64,000 nt of DNA from an uncultured Synechococcus sp. (GTDB taxonomy: Bacteria; Cyanobacteriota; Cyanobacteriia; PCC-6307; Cyanobiaceae), in the NCBI GenBank assembly GCA_949373155.1, contig CASICK010000002.1, positions 1 through 64,000 on the forward strand. Reading direction: 5' to 3'. The notes under the pieces are model-generated. The model ran no database searches. It was given only the letters and a program-made list of their open reading frames with translations, and was not told the DNA's origin. Shown here piece by piece: positions 28,453-37,571 of the stretch. Both the position numbers and the translations under genes were made by a program. Every line of letters starts with the position of its first letter. Positions within the stretch are counted from its first letter, which is position 1.

Positions 28453-29838
28453 CTATTGATTATGGACGTGTTGTTGAATTATATCCTTGAAATGATTTCC
28501 GCGGGCTTCAAAGTCTTTGTATTGATCGAAGCTTGCACAGGCTGGCGATAATAGTAGGGAGGCGGCATTCTTATTTTTTCCCTGCTCAATTGCTGCTGAC
28601 ACGGCATCCGCCATGCTTGGTTGAGATATTACGTCTCCTGTATAATTTGATCTACGAATCAGGTCTAATAAAACTTCTCGATCGCTTCCAAAGAGAGCGA
28701 TCGAGCAAACCCTGTCATGGAGCAGTTGCAGCCATCCACTGGCATCACCTTGCTTTGATAATCCACCAGCAAGTAAGGCGATCGGGCCCGGCACAGCTTG
28801 AAGTGCAACGGCAGCTGCGTCGTAATTCGTGGCTTTGCTGTCGTTGAACACGTGCATTCCGTGGAGTGATCCCACATTTTCGAGGCGATGTGGCACCCCC
28901 GGGAAGCTGCGCAACCCACACTCAATCGATTGTGGTTCTAACCCAGCTTGCAGAGCTGCTGCGGTGACAAGCAGCATGTTTTGGCGATTGTGTTCGCCTG
29001 GCATGGTTAGAACATTGGCTGGAAAGAGAGCCCCCTGTTTACTACACACCAAACCTTCTTGATTGATCCAAAGCTCAAGATTTGATGGCTCATATTTTGT
29101 TTGTGCAGCGCTAACCCACTGGGCATCTGGCCAGTCAGCTTGCCTGCTCTGAAGGTCAGCGTCGTCTGCATTGAGAACGGCATGCTTGGAGCGTTGAAGC
29201 AGGCCTTGTTTGATGTCTCTGTAGGCATCCATTGAGCCGTGGCGCTCCAAATGGTCGGGAGTCAGCGTGGTCCAAATGCCGATGGTTGGTCTTACTTCAT
29301 TGGCTGATTCAATTTGGTAACTACTCATCTCCATCACGATCCAATCCGGTTTGGTCTGGGCTGGATCCATGCATTTCAGCCCTAATTCGGCGGCGGAATG
29401 GCCCACATTTCCAGCCATCGGCGCATGCAGTCCCGCTTGGTTGAGCACGTGATGAAGCAAATGCGTCACGGTGGTTTTGCCGTTTGTGCCCGTGATCCCG
29501 ATCCATGGGCACTCGTGCAGGGCTTGCCATGCCACGGCCATTTCACCTCTCACGGTGACGCCGCGATCACGCAGCTGCATCAAGGTGGGATGGTCCCAGG
29601 GGATCCCCGGGCTGATCACGACTTGCTCAACTTGATCCAACCAGGGTTGAAAGCTGGAAAACTCCAGAGGGCATCCCAGCTCGGTTTGGATGCCTTGGTC
29701 ACTTAATTGTTGTGCCTTGGATTGTTGTTCGGGTCCATCGTCCCTTTCGAGCACTACGACCTGATGGCCCTGGGCATGAAGGAGGCGCGCTGCGCCGACC
29801 CCGGAGCGACCAAGCCCCACGATCAAGCTGCATGCCAT
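28453..29838 (-). CDS. murD: UDP-N-acetylmuramoylalanine-D-glutamate ligase
   Basis: MurD adds D-Glu to UDP-MurNAc-L-Ala in peptidoglycan synthesis. The N-terminal Rossmann-like domain shows SLIVGLGRSGVGAARLL; the ATP-binding motif is WIGITGTNGKTTVTHLLHHV (about 112-131); HLERHGSMDAYRDIK and HRLENVGSLHGMHVFNDSKA are Mur-ligase signatures. At 461 residues it is complete. tRNA-Val lies immediately upstream on the same strand. Confidence 0.96.
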   Translation of the reverse strand: MACSLIVGLGRSGVGAARLLHAQGHQVVVLERDDGPEQQSKAQQLSDQGIQTELGCPLEFSSFQPWLDQVEQVVISPGIPWDHPTLMQLRDRGVTVRGEMAVAWQALHECPWIGITGTNGKTTVTHLLHHVLNQAGLHAPMAGNVGHSAAELGLKCMDPAQTKPDWIVMEMSSYQIESANEVRPTIGIWTTLTPDHLERHGSMDAYRDIKQGLLQRSKHAVLNADDADLQSRQADWPDAQWVSAAQTKYEPSNLELWINQEGLVCSKQGALFPANVLTMPGEHNRQNMLLVTAAALQAGLEPQSIECGLRSFPGVPHRLENVGSLHGMHVFNDSKATNYDAAAVALQAVPGPIALLAGGLSKQGDASGWLQLLHDRVCSIALFGSDREVLLDLIRRSNYTGDVISQPSMADAVSAAIEQGKNKNAASLLLSPACASFDQYKDFEARGNHFKDIIQQHVHNQ

Positions 29839-29865
29839 TGTCCTACTCCTGTCCCTAATGGGAAG

Positions 29866-29937
<72 letters not shown>

Positions 29938-30033
29938 CCAGTTCTCAAGTTTGTCCTTTGAGATGGGTGGTTGATCAATGTCTCAACCAGGCACTGAAGT
30001 TAGCAGTTGGAGTGCCGTTTCAATCCATTCCAC

Positions 30034-30813
30034 TCACTGGCGAAGGATGTCAACGCGCCATCTCTCGCGTTTCGTGCGTTCGATGCTCATAACCTCGATG
30101 CTTCCTCTCTCTTGAAGTTGCAGGCGGTCTCCCACTTTTAAATCGCGACTTGCCTGCCGCACGGGTTCCCAGTTGAGCCGCAAGCGCCCTTCTTTGATTT
30201 GTTTAACGACTTTGGAGCGGGAGATGCCAAAGCCTGCAGAGGCAATGGCATCAAGACGGCACGAGGCTTCAACGCTGCTCAACCGGCGAGCGACTCTCTG
30301 AACAGGCCATTGCAGTGCCTCAAGAGGCACGGATTCGCAGGCGATGATCACCTCGCGAAGGCTGCCTTGTTGTCCCTGCAGCAGGACCGCGGCTTCCGGT
30401 GTGCAAATGGCCTGGGCACCTCTATCTCCACGAATCCATAGATCGCCTAGGGACTCGTCAGCGATCCCGATGCGTTGCAGAGCCAGACGCATCTCGTCGG
30501 GTGATGTTGGATCGAACAGGAAGTTCCCTTCCACATTGAGGCCAGCTAGAGGGCAAGGGGGCTCCGGTTCTAGGGAGGTTGCGTGTTGGATCAGCAACCG
30601 TTTGCGCTCTGCTCCTGGGTAGCCGCCATCTCGGCTGATCTTGAGTTCTGCCAACGACTCGAGCTGATTGGTATCTTCCAGAACTAAGGCTGATAAAAAC
30701 GGACTCCATCGCGGTTGCCGGGTCCGCAGAACGTCTTCCGCAAGGTCGATCAAGGCGGCCATCGTTATGGGATGCCTGCAGGACCGAAGCAGCGCTTCGC
30801 GAGGAAGGCTCAC
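30034..30813 (-). CDS. Photosystem II S4-domain protein (YlmH-like RNA-binding)
   Basis: The C-terminal S4 RNA-binding domain is visible (about 180-259): RLDAIASAGFGISRSKVVKQ, then IKEGRLRLNWEPVRQASRDL and KVGDRLQLQERG. The N-terminal part matches the YlmH / cyanobacterial PSII S4 family. GTG at 30813 overlaps the stop of the upstream gene (GTGA), so I prefer it to the frame start at 30867. The length becomes 259 residues. It probably acts on RNA or the ribosome; the photosystem link in the family name rests on phylogenetic profile. Confidence 0.85.
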   Translation of the reverse strand: MSLPREALLRSCRHPITMAALIDLAEDVLRTRQPRWSPFLSALVLEDTNQLESLAELKISRDGGYPGAERKRLLIQHATSLEPEPPCPLAGLNVEGNFLFDPTSPDEMRLALQRIGIADESLGDLWIRGDRGAQAICTPEAAVLLQGQQGSLREVIIACESVPLEALQWPVQRVARRLSSVEASCRLDAIASAGFGISRSKVVKQIKEGRLRLNWEPVRQASRDLKVGDRLQLQERGSIEVMSIERTKRERWRVDILRQ

Positions 30814-31367
30814 AGCTCGCTGAGGCGAACCACTTGCTGGGGGCGTGCTTTTTGGACGGTTTGCCAAGGCAATTCCGTCCCTGGCCTCGTTTCTAGGAGC
30901 AATAGCCAGCAGCCTTCAAGGTTTCGATTGCGAAGGATCCTGACACCGTCCTCGTTTTCAGACGGCACGCTGGCGGCCGCTGCATAGCTGCCCATGAGGC
31001 CTGATCCCATGCCAAGCAGTCCTCCAATAAAGGCTGCGCCCCAGGGACCAAAGCTTGCAAAAGTGTCCAGGGTGGTGATCTGGGTGAAGGTGCAGCCAGC
31101 AAAAAAGCCGAAGGGCATCAACCAGCGCGCCATGGACTTCTGACGTTGACGCCGCGCCAGGCTGGGGTTGAGGAGGTCAACGTCGTCCATCGCCTCAGCG
31201 GGCAAATCAGAATCAGAGATGGATTCTTCTTCCTGTGGTTTGACCCCTTCCCCAGGGGCGGGGGCGACGAGGGCGACGCGAAGCAATGGCGTGCCTAAGT
31301 CTCGGAGCGAGAGGCGAAGGCGGTCGGCAGCAATGCGCTCATTGAGAACCAGAACGCAAACGGGCAT
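30810..31367 (-). CDS. Conserved membrane protein (185 aa)
   Basis: The N-terminal 90 residues are soluble and acidic. They are followed by two membrane segments (WLMPFGFFAGCTFTQITTLD and a Gly-rich WGAAFIGGLLGMGSGLMGSY) and a C-terminal soluble part. I associate this layout with a cyanobacterial conserved hypothetical family, without known function. It is translationally coupled to the S4-domain gene by a 4-bp overlap and divergent from serA. Confidence 0.72.
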   Translation of the reverse strand: MPVCVLVLNERIAADRLRLSLRDLGTPLLRVALVAPAPGEGVKPQEEESISDSDLPAEAMDDVDLLNPSLARRQRQKSMARWLMPFGFFAGCTFTQITTLDTFASFGPWGAAFIGGLLGMGSGLMGSYAAAASVPSENEDGVRILRNRNLEGCWLLLLETRPGTELPWQTVQKARPQQVVRLSEL

Positions 31368-31513
31368 GAAAAAACAGCAGCCGAATCATCATTCTCTCTT
31401 GGAACTGTTGCCCTTGGAGCCGATTCTCTTGGAACTGTTTGGGCTGGAAGACACTTGGAGGAGAACCTTCGGACTGCTCTCTACAGTTCGTGGTGGCTCT
31501 CTCCCGCCGCTGG

Positions 31514-33100
31514 ATGACAAAAGTTCTTGTTTCAGACCCCATTGATCAGGCTGGGCTCGACATCCTTGGCCAAGTGGCTCAAGTCGATGAGCGCATTGGG
31601 TTGTCACCGGAAGAACTCAAATCGATCATTGGTGATTACGACGCCCTAATGATCCGTTCTGGGACCCAGGTCACAGCCGATGTGATTGAGGTTGCTGATC
31701 GGTTGCGGATCATCGGCCGTGCCGGCGTGGGTGTCGACAATGTGGATGTGCCTGCGGCTACTCAACGCGGGGTGTTGGTGGTGAACTCACCCGAGGGCAA
31801 CACGATCGCAGCGGCAGAGCATGCGCTTGCAATGTTGCTGTCGGTGTCTCGTCACGTGCCGCAAGCCCATGGTTCGATGCGGTCTGGGGCGTGGGATCGC
31901 AAAAAATATGTGGGAAATGAGCTCTATAAAAAAATTCTTGGCGTGGTGGGGTTAGGCAAAATTGGTTCTCACGTCGCTCGCGTTGCGAAAGCGATGGGCA
32001 TGGATGTGATCGCGTTTGATCCGTTTATCTCTGCAGAACGTGCCCAGCAGATGCAGGTGCGTCTTACCACCCTGGAGGCGCTCTTCCAGCAGGCCGATTA
32101 CATCACCCTGCACATTCCCCGCACACCTGATACGGAAAATCTGGTGAATGCCGAGCTGTTGCGCACGATGAAAAGTACGGCACGGATTGTGAATTGTGCA
32201 CGCGGTGGAATTGTTGATGAGCCTGCGATCGCGGAAGCGATCGAAACAGGAGTGATCGCTGGGGCCGGTCTGGATGTGTTTGCGTCGGAACCGTTGGCTC
32301 AGGATTCCCCCCTGCGCGCCGTGGAGCGAGGACTTGTCTTAACCCCTCATCTCGGAGCATCAACGGAAGAGGCACAGGAAAATGTGGCGGTTGATGTCGC
32401 CGAACAAATTCGTGATGTTTTGCTGGGGCTGCCCGCCCGCAGCGCCGTGAATATTCCAGGGCTCAGTGCCGAGATCATGGAGCGCCTCAAGCCCCATCTT
32501 CAGTTGGCGGAAACCCTCGGTTTGCTGGTGAGCCAACTCAGTGGCGGTCAGATTCAGGAGTTGGAGGTGCGCTTGCAAGGTGAATTCGCCAGCCACCCTT
32601 CACAACCCCTAGTAGTGGCTGCTCTAAAGGGCTTGCTCAGCACTGCGCTGGGAGATCGGATCAACTACGTGAATGCGTCGCTCGAGGCCAAGGGCCGAGG
32701 CATTCATGTGCTGGAAATTAAAGACGATGCCAGTCGCGATTTCGCAGGTGGCTCGCTGCAGCTCACCACTCGCGGTGGTCAGGGAGGTCACAGCGTGACT
32801 GGTGCGGTTTTTGCAGACGGTGATTTGCGCGTGACCAGCATTGATGAATTTCCGGTGAATGTGCCGCCCAGTCGTCACATGCTGTTCACCAGGCACCGCG
32901 ATATGCCGGGCATCATCGGTCACCTTGGCTCTCTTCTTGGAGAGCACAATGTCAACATCGCATCAATGCAGGTGGGGCGTCGCATCGTCCGTGGTGATGC
33001 CGTGATGGTGCTCAGTATTGATGACCCGATTCCCCCCGCTTTGTTGACCACTATTCATGGCATTAACGGTATTCAGGAAGCCCATCCCGTCACGTTGTGA
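31514..33100 (+). CDS. serA: D-3-phosphoglycerate dehydrogenase
   Basis: SerA is the first step of serine synthesis: 3-phosphoglycerate plus NAD gives phosphohydroxypyruvate. ATG at 31514 (MTKVLVSDPIDQAGLDIL) gives 528 residues, the long bacterial form. NAD-binding GVVGLGKIGSHVARVAKAMG, catalytic Arg in NCARGGIVDEPA, and HLGASTEEAQ are present. The C-terminus has the intervening domain and an ACT domain (MPGIIGHLGSLLGEHNVNIA) for serine feedback. prmA follows with an overlap of a few bases. Confidence 0.96.
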   Translation: MTKVLVSDPIDQAGLDILGQVAQVDERIGLSPEELKSIIGDYDALMIRSGTQVTADVIEVADRLRIIGRAGVGVDNVDVPAATQRGVLVVNSPEGNTIAAAEHALAMLLSVSRHVPQAHGSMRSGAWDRKKYVGNELYKKILGVVGLGKIGSHVARVAKAMGMDVIAFDPFISAERAQQMQVRLTTLEALFQQADYITLHIPRTPDTENLVNAELLRTMKSTARIVNCARGGIVDEPAIAEAIETGVIAGAGLDVFASEPLAQDSPLRAVERGLVLTPHLGASTEEAQENVAVDVAEQIRDVLLGLPARSAVNIPGLSAEIMERLKPHLQLAETLGLLVSQLSGGQIQELEVRLQGEFASHPSQPLVVAALKGLLSTALGDRINYVNASLEAKGRGIHVLEIKDDASRDFAGGSLQLTTRGGQGGHSVTGAVFADGDLRVTSIDEFPVNVPPSRHMLFTRHRDMPGIIGHLGSLLGEHNVNIASMQVGRRIVRGDAVMVLSIDDPIPPALLTTIHGINGIQEAHPVTL

Positions 33101-33990
33101 TGTGGTGGCGTCTTTCCTTGCCTCTGCCTCCTGTCCTTGAGGAGTCCCTTCTCTGGAAGTTGGAGTCTCTAGGGCTGCATCGCTTGGCTGTTCAACATGC
33201 CCCAGAGTCGCCAGATCAGCGCATGTTGCTGGCATGGCTTCCAGCATCGGAGTGGCCACAGGATCAACGTGATCAGTTGCTGAACAGCCTTCGCCCGATG
33301 GCGGACACGTTTGGACTCGCCTTGACAGAGCCGCTGTGGGAGGAGTTAGCCGATGAAGACTGGAGTCTTAGTTGGAAAAAGCACTGGCAACCAGATCCCG
33401 TGGGTCAGCGCTTGTTGATCCTTCCGGCATGGCTGGAGGTCCCCCAGGAGCATGCCCAGCGCTTGGTGCTGAAGATGGACCCGGGAAGTGCTTTTGGGAC
33501 TGGGAGTCATCCCACCACTCGCCTCTGCTTAGAAGCTCTGGAGGCGATGCCGCCACACGATCAGCGGGTGGCCGATTTGGGCTGTGGGAGTGGAGTTTTG
33601 GGCTTGGCTTCTTTGGCTCTTGGTGCCAGTGAGGTCTTGGCTGCTGATACCGACTCACTGGCGGTTCGTGCGACGACAGATAACGCTGCTCTTAACGGTT
33701 TGAAGGCCGAGCAACTTCGTGTTAGCCATGGCTCGATCGAGACGCTTGCGACCTTGTTGAACGGAGAGGAAGCAGATTTGCTCCTCTGCAACATCCTGGC
33801 TCCGGTGATCGAAGCTTTGGCCCCGCAGTTCGCTTCTGTGCTCAAGTCCACAGGTCGTGGACTTCTGAGTGGTCTGTTGGTAGATCAAGCGCCTCGGTTG
33901 ATGGAGGTCTTGGCTGAATATGGCTGGCAGGCAAGGCCAATCGGGGAACAAGGTCGCTGGGGACTGCTCGAAATCAAGCGCTTTTTTTAA
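33100..33990 (+). CDS. prmA: Ribosomal protein L11 methyltransferase
   Basis: PrmA methylates L11. The SAM-binding region reads VADLGCGSGVLGLASLALGA followed by VLAADTDSLAVRATTDNAAL, and the PrmA-specific motifs DPGSAFGTGSHPTTRLCLEA and LLLCNILAPVIEALAP are present. The start is either GTG 33097 or ATG 33100; both overlap the serA stop (TGA 33098-33100). A weak AT-rich hairpin (TTAATAAG/CTTATTAA) follows at 33987-34007. Confidence 0.94.
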   Translation: MWWRLSLPLPPVLEESLLWKLESLGLHRLAVQHAPESPDQRMLLAWLPASEWPQDQRDQLLNSLRPMADTFGLALTEPLWEELADEDWSLSWKKHWQPDPVGQRLLILPAWLEVPQEHAQRLVLKMDPGSAFGTGSHPTTRLCLEALEAMPPHDQRVADLGCGSGVLGLASLALGASEVLAADTDSLAVRATTDNAALNGLKAEQLRVSHGSIETLATLLNGEEADLLLCNILAPVIEALAPQFASVLKSTGRGLLSGLLVDQAPRLMEVLAEYGWQARPIGEQGRWGLLEIKRFF

Positions 33991-34134
33991 TAAGCCCTTC
34001 TTATTAATGCTCCTTCTTTGATTGGGCTTGAACAGAAAACCCTGATGAATCCCGTATCAAGGCGTCTGTCCGATGTAGAAGGGTTCCGTCCAGCAGGTTC
34101 AGATCGATCCGATCTCTGCGCATTACTTCCATCC

Positions 34135-34434
34135 ATGGCTTCTTATAAGGTCACCCTCGTCAGCGAGAGCGAAGGTCTCAACAAGACCATCGAAGTTCCT
34201 GACGATCAGTACATCCTCGATGCTGCTGAAGAGCAAGGCGTCGATCTTCCCTACTCCTGCCGTGCAGGCGCTTGTTCCACTTGCGCAGGCAAAATCACTG
34301 CCGGCACCGTCGATCAGTCCGACCAGAGCTTCCTGGACGACGACCAGATCGAAGCTGGTTTCGTTCTGACCTGTGTGGCTTACCCCACCTCAGATTGCAC
34401 CATCAAAACTCACGCTGAAGAAGAGCTGTATTGA
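34135..34434 (+). CDS. petF: Plant-type [2Fe-2S] ferredoxin
   Basis: This soluble electron carrier links PSI to ferredoxin-NADP reductase and others. Cluster ligands are Cys42, Cys47, Cys50 and Cys80 in [13 protein letters not shown] and [16 protein letters not shown] at 34135 ([20 protein letters not shown]) gives 99 residues, the standard size. The frame upstream to 34018 is an untranslated leader. Terminator at 34479-34502. Confidence 0.97.
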   Translation: MASYKVTLVSESEGLNKTIEVPDDQYILDAAEEQGVDLPYSCRAGACSTCAGKITAGTVDQSDQSFLDDDQIEAGFVLTCVAYPTSDCTIKTHAEEELY

Positions 34435-34478
34435 GTCCTTCAGCCACGAGCTGAGGTCGCTCATCTAAGTGATCGTCT

Positions 34479-34502
34479 GCCACCCTTCCGGGTGGCTTTT
34501 TA
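34479..34502 (+). terminator. Rho-independent terminator of petF
   Basis: Stem GCCACCC / GGGTGGC with loop TTCC, followed by TTTTTA, 45 bp after the petF stop. Confidence 0.9.
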
Positions 34503-34524
34503 ATGTGATGACACCCTTAAGTGC

Positions 34525-34944
34525 TTGATCATCACCGTGACACCTGTTCCTGCCCTGCGTTCTGATGTTCAGGTCTTGCTTGAGCATGGATCGGTGCACG
34601 CCAGTCCGGGCGGACAGTACAGCTTTCGGGTGATTGGACCTTGTTGTCGTTTGTTTGACCGTGAGGAGCTGCCCTGGCCCTGTTGTCGCTTGGCTTGGCG
34701 TAGCAAGGAGCCGAGTTGGCGCCGGGTCGGTCGCCGGTTTGTGCCAGATCTTGCTTCCAGGCGCTGCCCTTCGTATTCCGTCGAGTTGCTCCAGCCTGGC
34801 TCTCGCCCTACGGTCACACTCCTAACGCTCTTTTCGATGCGCTTGACGCCTGAGTTGCAGGAATGGTGGTACAGCCGGCTGCCAAAATCAATGGTTGCTT
34901 TAAATCACATTCCTGCGGAGTCAGGTGTTGAAGACAAGCAATAA
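34525..34944 (+). CDS. Conserved hypothetical protein (139 aa)
   Basis: This Arg/Trp/Cys-rich soluble protein contains VIGPCCRLFDREELPWPCCR and YSVELLQPGSRPTVTLLTLF, with paired cysteines (two CC pairs) in the first half that could bind metal. The start is TTG at 34525; a GTG four codons later is possible. No recognised family; the unbroken 139-codon frame supports a real gene. Confidence 0.6.
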   Translation: MIITVTPVPALRSDVQVLLEHGSVHASPGGQYSFRVIGPCCRLFDREELPWPCCRLAWRSKEPSWRRVGRRFVPDLASRRCPSYSVELLQPGSRPTVTLLTLFSMRLTPELQEWWYSRLPKSMVALNHIPAESGVEDKQ

Positions 34945-35235
34945 AAGTGCTCTGCTAGGCCGGCATAATCCTTCAGATTGATTTTTTGGGGAGAGATGAG
35001 TTTGGCCTTGTCTTGTGTGTGACGTGGCTTGACTATTCACTCCCTTTTAATCATAAACAGAGGCGATATCCTTTGCGGGAAAAACAATTGGATCCTCTAA
35101 CTGTTTTCGGTTTTAGCTTAATTTGTTGGAAAGTGTCTCTAGTTTTGAGCTTCAAGTGGTTCCAAAAGCAAATTTTGCTTTGAAGTGAATGCTAGAGGTG
35201 ATGATCTGTCGACAGAGCGATGCCCTATTCGTGTT

Positions 35236-35529
35236 TTAGTTGATTAATTCTTCTGTGATAGTAAGGCTGAAGTCTGAATGCTGAAGTCTGAGGTTGATTA
35301 GTTCTTTGTATTCTATTGATTCATACGCAGTGATGGCCTTCTCTTTTGAATCAAATTCAACAATAATATTGACTGAGCCAGGGTTTCCTTCCCGTACATC
35401 ACCCTGAAGGTCTCGTATCAGTAAACGTGCTCCGACTGTTGGGAGCCAAGCAGTGAACTTGTTGATATAGGGAACCATTCCCAAGGGGGTGTGAATATTG
35501 CCAGTCACAATCCAATAGCCTTTTGTCAT
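35236..35529 (-). CDS. DUF1330 domain protein
   Basis: This 97-residue dimeric alpha-beta barrel type protein opens MTKGYWIVTGNIHTPLGMVP, continues GARLLIRDLQGDVREG and VNIIVEFDSKEKAITAYES, matching DUF1330 (ferredoxin-like fold, often stress-linked). The function is unknown. It is monocistronic, on the same strand as the linker gene upstream. Confidence 0.85.
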   Translation of the reverse strand: MTKGYWIVTGNIHTPLGMVPYINKFTAWLPTVGARLLIRDLQGDVREGNPGSVNIIVEFDSKEKAITAYESIEYKELINLRLQHSDFSLTITEELIN

Positions 35530-35681
35530 GAATTTAAAACTTAGAAAAGTGTGATTGCTGCTCAGCTCCTGTAGGCGTTTCTAGCGGAGCTGAGCGCTAT
35601 GCAATAGCAAGAATAATATATTCTTAGGCCCAAGCCTTTCATGTCTCTCCCCTCTGTTGGTCGAAAAATGTTCTTGTCTGG

Positions 35682-35725
35682 AGACGAACGCATCCTGCAT
35701 TTTTGTGGTCAGGATGCGTTCGTCT
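35682..35725 (-). promoter_or_regulatory. Long perfect hairpin 3' of the linker gene
   Basis: AGACGAACGCATCCTG and its exact complement CAGGATGCGTTCGTCT (16 bp) flank a 12-nt loop, only 12 bp beyond the linker stop codon. There is no T run, so it is more likely an mRNA 3' stabiliser or processing structure than a canonical terminator. Confidence 0.7.
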
Positions 35726-35736
35726 GAATGGCTTCG

Positions 35737-36642
35737 TCAAGAAGCCAAGGCGCTATAAGCAATCGTAAGAATGATTCGGGTGACTTCGATTGCGCCGGCG
35801 ATTGTTAGAACAGTTGCTGATTTTCGGATCCATGCCGCTGGCTTTCCTTTCTTCAGGATCAGGTTTACTCCTGAGAAATTCAGTTTTGATGCATGCGGGA
35901 AGACAATGCTGTCTGCTTGCCCTGTTTTTAAGCCTTGGCTTAGCTTTGAGTTGATTCCGATAGCTTTGTCGCTATATGCATATCCAAGGCAAATCGCAGC
36001 CGTTCTGTTGAATGCTGATTGAGCAGATCCTGCTTGGGAAAGCCAAGACCTCATGAAAGGAACTGTGTATCGTCCGAATGTTTCTGAATATTCGGCTGAG
36101 TCCACCATTGAATCAATCACAGCAGGATGCCCCTTTGACGCTTGTATTTCAATGTATTTTGTGATCTCGCATTGATCGTGAGGTGTCCTACCTAAAATAT
36201 GCTTGAAATCAAGTTCAATAGTTCTTTCTGGTGTGCATTTATCGTAAAAATTTTTCTTATAGAAATCAGATTTTGCGAGTCCACGCACGAAATCTTGAAT
36301 CGAAATGCGCCCATCTCTTAATTGTGCTTCAAGAGAAGTAGATCTCTCATTGTCCATGACATGTGCATTCCCATAGACGTGTTTGTAGGCACTGCTGATA
36401 GCCCCCTCTAGTGCCTCTGACGATATATCCGGATATTTCTCGAAAGTGACCTTACTCCCGCATTGATCATGAAGGCGAGGACCTATAGCTATTTTCATTC
36501 CCTCGCACTGTCTTCGCTGGAATTCGCTATTGCATAGTGCCGCGGACTGAGGGGATTTATTCTGCGCGCTCTTGTATGAGATAGATGGCTTGGCTTCGCG
36601 TTCGCCGCCAAAGCTTGTGATGATTGATGTGGAGGAGAGCAT
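35737..36642 (-). CDS. Phycobilisome linker-domain protein with C-terminal membrane anchor (CpcL-like)
   Basis: The PBS linker domain (about 70-215) shows LEAQLRDGRISIQDFVRGLA, KSDFYKKNFYD and ELDFKHILGRTPHD, all standard rod-core linker motifs. The C-terminus has a hydrophobic helix (ATVLTIAGAIEVTRIILTIA). A linker domain plus a C-terminal membrane helix is the design of CpcL (CpcG2), which attaches core-less rods to photosystem I. The N-terminal 60 residues are polar and less conserved. The start at 36642 is chosen over TTG 36732. A marine-specific rod linker is an alternative. It is not near other phycobilisome genes. Confidence 0.75.
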   Translation of the reverse strand: MLSSTSIITSFGGEREAKPSISYKSAQNKSPQSAALCNSEFQRRQCEGMKIAIGPRLHDQCGSKVTFEKYPDISSEALEGAISSAYKHVYGNAHVMDNERSTSLEAQLRDGRISIQDFVRGLAKSDFYKKNFYDKCTPERTIELDFKHILGRTPHDQCEITKYIEIQASKGHPAVIDSMVDSAEYSETFGRYTVPFMRSWLSQAGSAQSAFNRTAAICLGYAYSDKAIGINSKLSQGLKTGQADSIVFPHASKLNFSGVNLILKKGKPAAWIRKSATVLTIAGAIEVTRIILTIAYSALAS

Positions 36643-36872
36643 TGTTGAAGAGACGTAAGATTTCTTTCCGTGAAATTTATCTTGAATTGATTGAAAAATT
36701 AGGTGGTCTGTTTGAAATTTTTTGTTTCGCAAGGTGGCAACATTTTTTTTAAATTAAGTTTATAGACGTTTGCTGTCTTGTTGCTTTGGCTTTTGGTGGA
36801 TCTCGTCTTGAGTGATCCAGCCCGAATCTCTTGATGCACTTCAGCGCTGACTTTAGTGCGTCTTCTATGCAT

Positions 36873-36910
36873 AAATAAAGGACCCCAGGATTGCCTGAAG
36901 TCCTTTATTT
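36873..36910 (-). terminator. Terminator-like hairpin of psbV
   Basis: AAATAAAGGAC / GTCCTTTATTT is an 11-bp perfect repeat, with the inner pairing CCCAGG/CCTGAA partly extending it. It lies 35 bp beyond the psbV stop; the arms are AT-rich and the T run is broken. Confidence 0.7.
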
Positions 36911-36944
36911 GCACCTTGTATGGAGTAACTATCTAATCAAAGGA

Positions 36945-37457
36945 TTAGAAGTAAATTTTGCCACCGCCCCATTCGACACCCAAAACTTTGGGGGCCACCA
37001 GGATGTATCCAGACATCAGGCGGAGATCTTCATCGGTGAGATCGCGCATGGCGGGATAAAGATCTCGACTGCGCATGCTGGGATGCAGATCAGCGATGCT
37101 GTACTCCCCGTCATAGGACGTTGGGTCTTGGATGTAATCCACGAGTGCCGCAACGTTGTCACGGACTGGAGTGGCCAGCGCAAGCGTTTCAGTATCCAGG
37201 CCAACATTCTGGTTGGTTTTGGTGATGCCGCCGGCGTGGCATGTGCCGCAGCTGACGTTGAATACTTTTCGTCCTGTCTTGATTTCCTGCTCACTGAAGG
37301 TGACCAGGGCGCCATCGCCGTCAGCTGGCACCGTGAGGGTCTCGGCATCCCACTGGGCGGCCTGGGCGGGGGCACTGATCAAGAGTCCAAGCAGCACTGG
37401 CAGGGCGATCAGCAGTCGATTCAAGGATCGACGCAATGTGGAGAAAAAAGAGGCCAT
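36945..37457 (-). CDS. psbV: Cytochrome c550 (PsbV), PSII extrinsic protein
   Basis: PsbV is a lumenal c-type cytochrome that stabilises the oxygen-evolving complex. ATG at 37457 begins a signal peptide (RLLIALPVLLGLLISAPAQA, cleaved after AQA). The haem site is CGTCH (about 70-74); the distal His lies in DLHPSMRSRDLYPAMRDLTD. The C-terminal GYILVAPKVLGVEWGGGKIY is diagnostic. At 170 residues it is full length. Confidence 0.97.
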   Translation of the reverse strand: MASFFSTLRRSLNRLLIALPVLLGLLISAPAQAAQWDAETLTVPADGDGALVTFSEQEIKTGRKVFNVSCGTCHAGGITKTNQNVGLDTETLALATPVRDNVAALVDYIQDPTSYDGEYSIADLHPSMRSRDLYPAMRDLTDEDLRLMSGYILVAPKVLGVEWGGGKIYF

Positions 37458-37571
37458 GAAAGATGTCAGAGACTGACGTAGACAGCGCACCAAGTCCTTG
37501 TATCACGGGGTGGGATGCGGATGAGGCCCTAGAGGGCCTAGTGATCACGAACTGTTGCAGCACGTGCCTGC

